The notes under the pieces were generated by a model. The model worked only from the letters and a program-made list of their open reading frames with translations, searched no databases and was not told the DNA's origin. Of a stretch of 7,970 nt of DNA, positions 6,526-7,970 are shown piece after piece. The DNA is from Candidatus Bathyarchaeota archaeon (GTDB taxonomy: Archaea > Thermoproteota > Bathyarchaeia > 40CM-2-53-6). Made by a program: the position numbers and the translations under genes. The stretch spans positions 1-7,970 of the forward strand of contig VBBG01000098.1 of NCBI GenBank assembly GCA_005882905.1, in the 5' to 3' direction. The first letter of the stretch is position 1. Every line of letters begins with the position of its first letter.

Positions 6526-6535
6526 CGCTTTTAGC
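6526..6535 (-). promoter_or_regulatory. Weak TATA-like box of the GT2-GT4 operon
   Basis: Minus-strand GCTAAAAGCG is centred about 36 bases before the TTG start at 6495. That would leave a leader of about ten bases. The match is weak and no better one is nearby. Confidence 0.25.
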
Positions 6536-6623
6536 GCCTTTGACAGATACGCCCAGGAAACTGCTGGTTGCCCTAAACCATCGCATCATGTTATCTCGAC
6601 TATCAACACGGCTAAGAACCTCT

Positions 6624-6642
6624 CCCTTTACTATAACAAGGG
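6624..6642. repeat. Inverted repeat with AT-rich loop in divergent region
   Basis: CCCTT (6624-6628) and AAGGG (6638-6642) flank a loop containing ACTATAAC, which is TATA-like on the plus strand. It sits in the middle of the 233-base gap between divergent glycosyltransferase genes. It may be a regulator site or chance. Confidence 0.25.
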
Positions 6643-6690
6643 CCAGTTGGTCCAGATCCACTGTTGTGGGCGCTACACTCTAGGCACATG

Positions 6691-6702
6691 GACATATTTG
6701 TC
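6691..6702 (+). promoter_or_regulatory. TATA-like box of the Alg11-like GT4 gene
   Basis: GACATATTTGTC has an AT core centred near 6697, which predicts transcription from about 6723 and a leader of a few bases to ATG at 6729 or 6732. The core is enclosed by inverted arms GACA and TGTC, so a repressor bound there would cover the TATA element. Confidence 0.4.
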
Positions 6703-6728
6703 TACCTTCAGTACACAGTGTGTGCCAG

Positions 6729-7841
6729 ATGATGAGGACTATAGTGGTCCATCCAAGAATGAGTGTGCAGGGCGGAGGGGAAAGAGTTGCGATCCATTCC
6801 CTCAAAGCGGCGCTTCGGGCCGGCCATACCGCTTGCTTACTATCTGAAGACTTCGATATCGCACAGGTTGAGGAATTTTTCGCTTGTGAGGGCTTGTTCT
6901 CTAGAGTGGAGAGACTCACATACCCAGTGTTCAGTCCTCGACTGGTTAGGGGGCTTCATCTTTACCAGCAGCTATTTTACCATCGCCGGCAAATTCACAG
7001 ACTGCTTTCAACACACCTTGATTTTCAACTTGTGCTGAGCACACAGGACATCGGCTATGCTCCGTCGAGCGAAAGTCCGGTATTGCAGTATTGTTATTTT
7101 CCGGATTACTTCAGCCATATCAAAGGTGAAGGGTCGTCTCCTTGGTGGAAGCTCTACTATTGGCCGGCAAGACTATACTATCATCAGCGCGTGAAGCACG
7201 TCGACAAGTTCCTCAGCACGTCCGAGTATACGAGACACTTTGTTAGAAGAGTGTGGGATAGGGACTCGACGACTCTCTATCCCCCATGCCCTGTAGACTT
7301 GTACAAATCTTCACCCTGCGTTAAGGAGAATGTTGTAGTCACTGTGGCACGCTTGGTGCCGGAGAAGAGGATCGAGAACTTCCTCGAAATCGCACGAAAT
7401 TTACCTGCCCTGAAGTTCGTGGTGATAGGAAGAGTCCAAAGTGGGAGGGGTGGTTATTATGAAACTCTCAGGAGGATTGCTCCGGCTAACACTTCTTTCA
7501 TAGACGCTCCGCTAAGGAAAGCAAGGAATGTCTTGGCCGAAGCTAAGGTCTATGTCCACTGTGCCCGAAACGAGCAATTTGGGATAGCGATCGTTGAGGC
7601 GATGGCAGCGCGATGCGTCCCGGTAGTCCATGACAGTGGCGGTCCTAGAGAAATAGTAACTCAGGACGTGGGATACAGATGGCAGAACACACTCGAGGCT
7701 TCGCAAAAAATCTCAACACTTATGGAAGACGACGAGCTAAGAGAGAGGCTCTCTCGGTCCTCCGCGTCTCGAGCGGAATTGTTTAGTAACGATGTCTTCG
7801 AATCGTCGCTCGCTGCGACTCTGAAAGAATATGGTGCGTAG
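6729..7841 (+). CDS. GT4-family glycosyltransferase, Alg11-like
   Basis: A 370-residue GT-B fold enzyme of family GT4, close in layout to Alg11-type mannosyltransferases, which extend lipid-linked oligosaccharides on the cytoplasmic side. The N-domain begins with TIVVHPRMSVQGGGER, whose GGGE loop is at residues 14-18. QYCYFPDYFSHI (120-131) is the YxHxP-like aromatic stretch of Alg11 relatives. The donor domain has RLVPEKRIENFLEIARNLP (208-226), and NEQFGIAIVEAMAARCVPVV (281-300) with a canonical E282-x7-E290. SGGPREIV (303-310) contacts the donor phosphate in the family. The exact sugar is unknown; mannose or a related hexose is the family expectation. ATG 6729 is preferred to GTG 6720 because of the TATA spacing; ATG 6732 is equally possible. 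It shares several stretches with the GT4 at 4287-5489 and probably derives from a common ancestor. Confidence 0.9.
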   Translation: MMRTIVVHPRMSVQGGGERVAIHSLKAALRAGHTACLLSEDFDIAQVEEFFACEGLFSRVERLTYPVFSPRLVRGLHLYQQLFYHRRQIHRLLSTHLDFQLVLSTQDIGYAPSSESPVLQYCYFPDYFSHIKGEGSSPWWKLYYWPARLYYHQRVKHVDKFLSTSEYTRHFVRRVWDRDSTTLYPPCPVDLYKSSPCVKENVVVTVARLVPEKRIENFLEIARNLPALKFVVIGRVQSGRGGYYETLRRIAPANTSFIDAPLRKARNVLAEAKVYVHCARNEQFGIAIVEAMAARCVPVVHDSGGPREIVTQDVGYRWQNTLEASQKISTLMEDDELRERLSRSSASRAELFSNDVFESSLAATLKEYGA

Positions 7842-7970
7842 AGGTCGGTAGCTAGGAGCATAGAATGAATTCCGATCTATAGCTCAGCTGCCCATTCCGA
7901 TTGCAGGTCGGCCAGCTCACCGCGAATTCTGGCCTAGGATTGACGGTTCTGGGAATGGAATGATAAATTG

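Noticed and set aside
6287..6847. 186-codon plus-strand frame across the GT2 start and the divergent gap
   Set aside because: It is antisense to conserved GT2 motifs and overlaps the GT4 gene out of frame; composition looks like a shadow.
7876..7945. Possible tRNA, because of TATAGCTCAG, which resembles a tRNA D-arm start
   Set aside because: No matching D-stem partner, no anticodon stem and no GGTTCRA T-loop could be found on either strand.
7842..7970. Possible gene start or minus-strand gene tail at the right edge
   Set aside because: Open frames are short and carry no recognisable sequence; the window ends before any can be judged.

Overview
The window looks like archaeal chromosome, most likely from an uncultured member of the Thermoproteota side of the Archaea (Bathyarchaeia or Nitrososphaeria-like). 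This is inferred from three things. TATA-like boxes lie about 25-30 bases upstream of start codons with little or no leader and no Shine-Dalgarno sequence. TTG and GTG starts are frequent (five of eight genes). One small two-helix membrane protein (1107-1670) resembles a type I associate with such archaea. The lineage call is from memory and is not proven by the sequence.

The content is a cell-surface glycan or glycoprotein locus. From left to right: an FkbM-type methyltransferase on + (133-1074); on -, a small two-helix membrane protein (1107-1670) preceded by a GT2 glycosyltransferase (1749-2540); on +, a small secreted protein with four cysteines and two N-glycosylation sequons (2698-3213); on -, a polytopic membrane protein (3334-3963); a 323-base gap (3964-4286) with only a weak 55-codon frame; on -, a GT4 glycosyltransferase (4287-5489) preceded at 52 bases by a second GT2 glycosyltransferase (5542-6495); and on +, a second, Alg11-like GT4 glycosyltransferase (6729-7841). 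The last 129 bases hold nothing I can name.

Taken together, four nucleotide-sugar-dependent glycosyltransferases could build a lipid-linked oligosaccharide at the inner face of the membrane. The FkbM protein could O-methylate a sugar, and the two membrane proteins could be accessory or polyprenyl-phosphate-sugar factors. No oligosaccharyltransferase (AglB), flippase or nucleotide-sugar synthesis gene is visible, so the pathway is incomplete here. The genes change strand five times and several have apparent promoters of their own, so this is a loose island and not one operon. The only likely operon pair is GT2 (5542-6495) to GT4 (4287-5489). No RNA gene, CRISPR array, insertion sequence or defence system was recognised.
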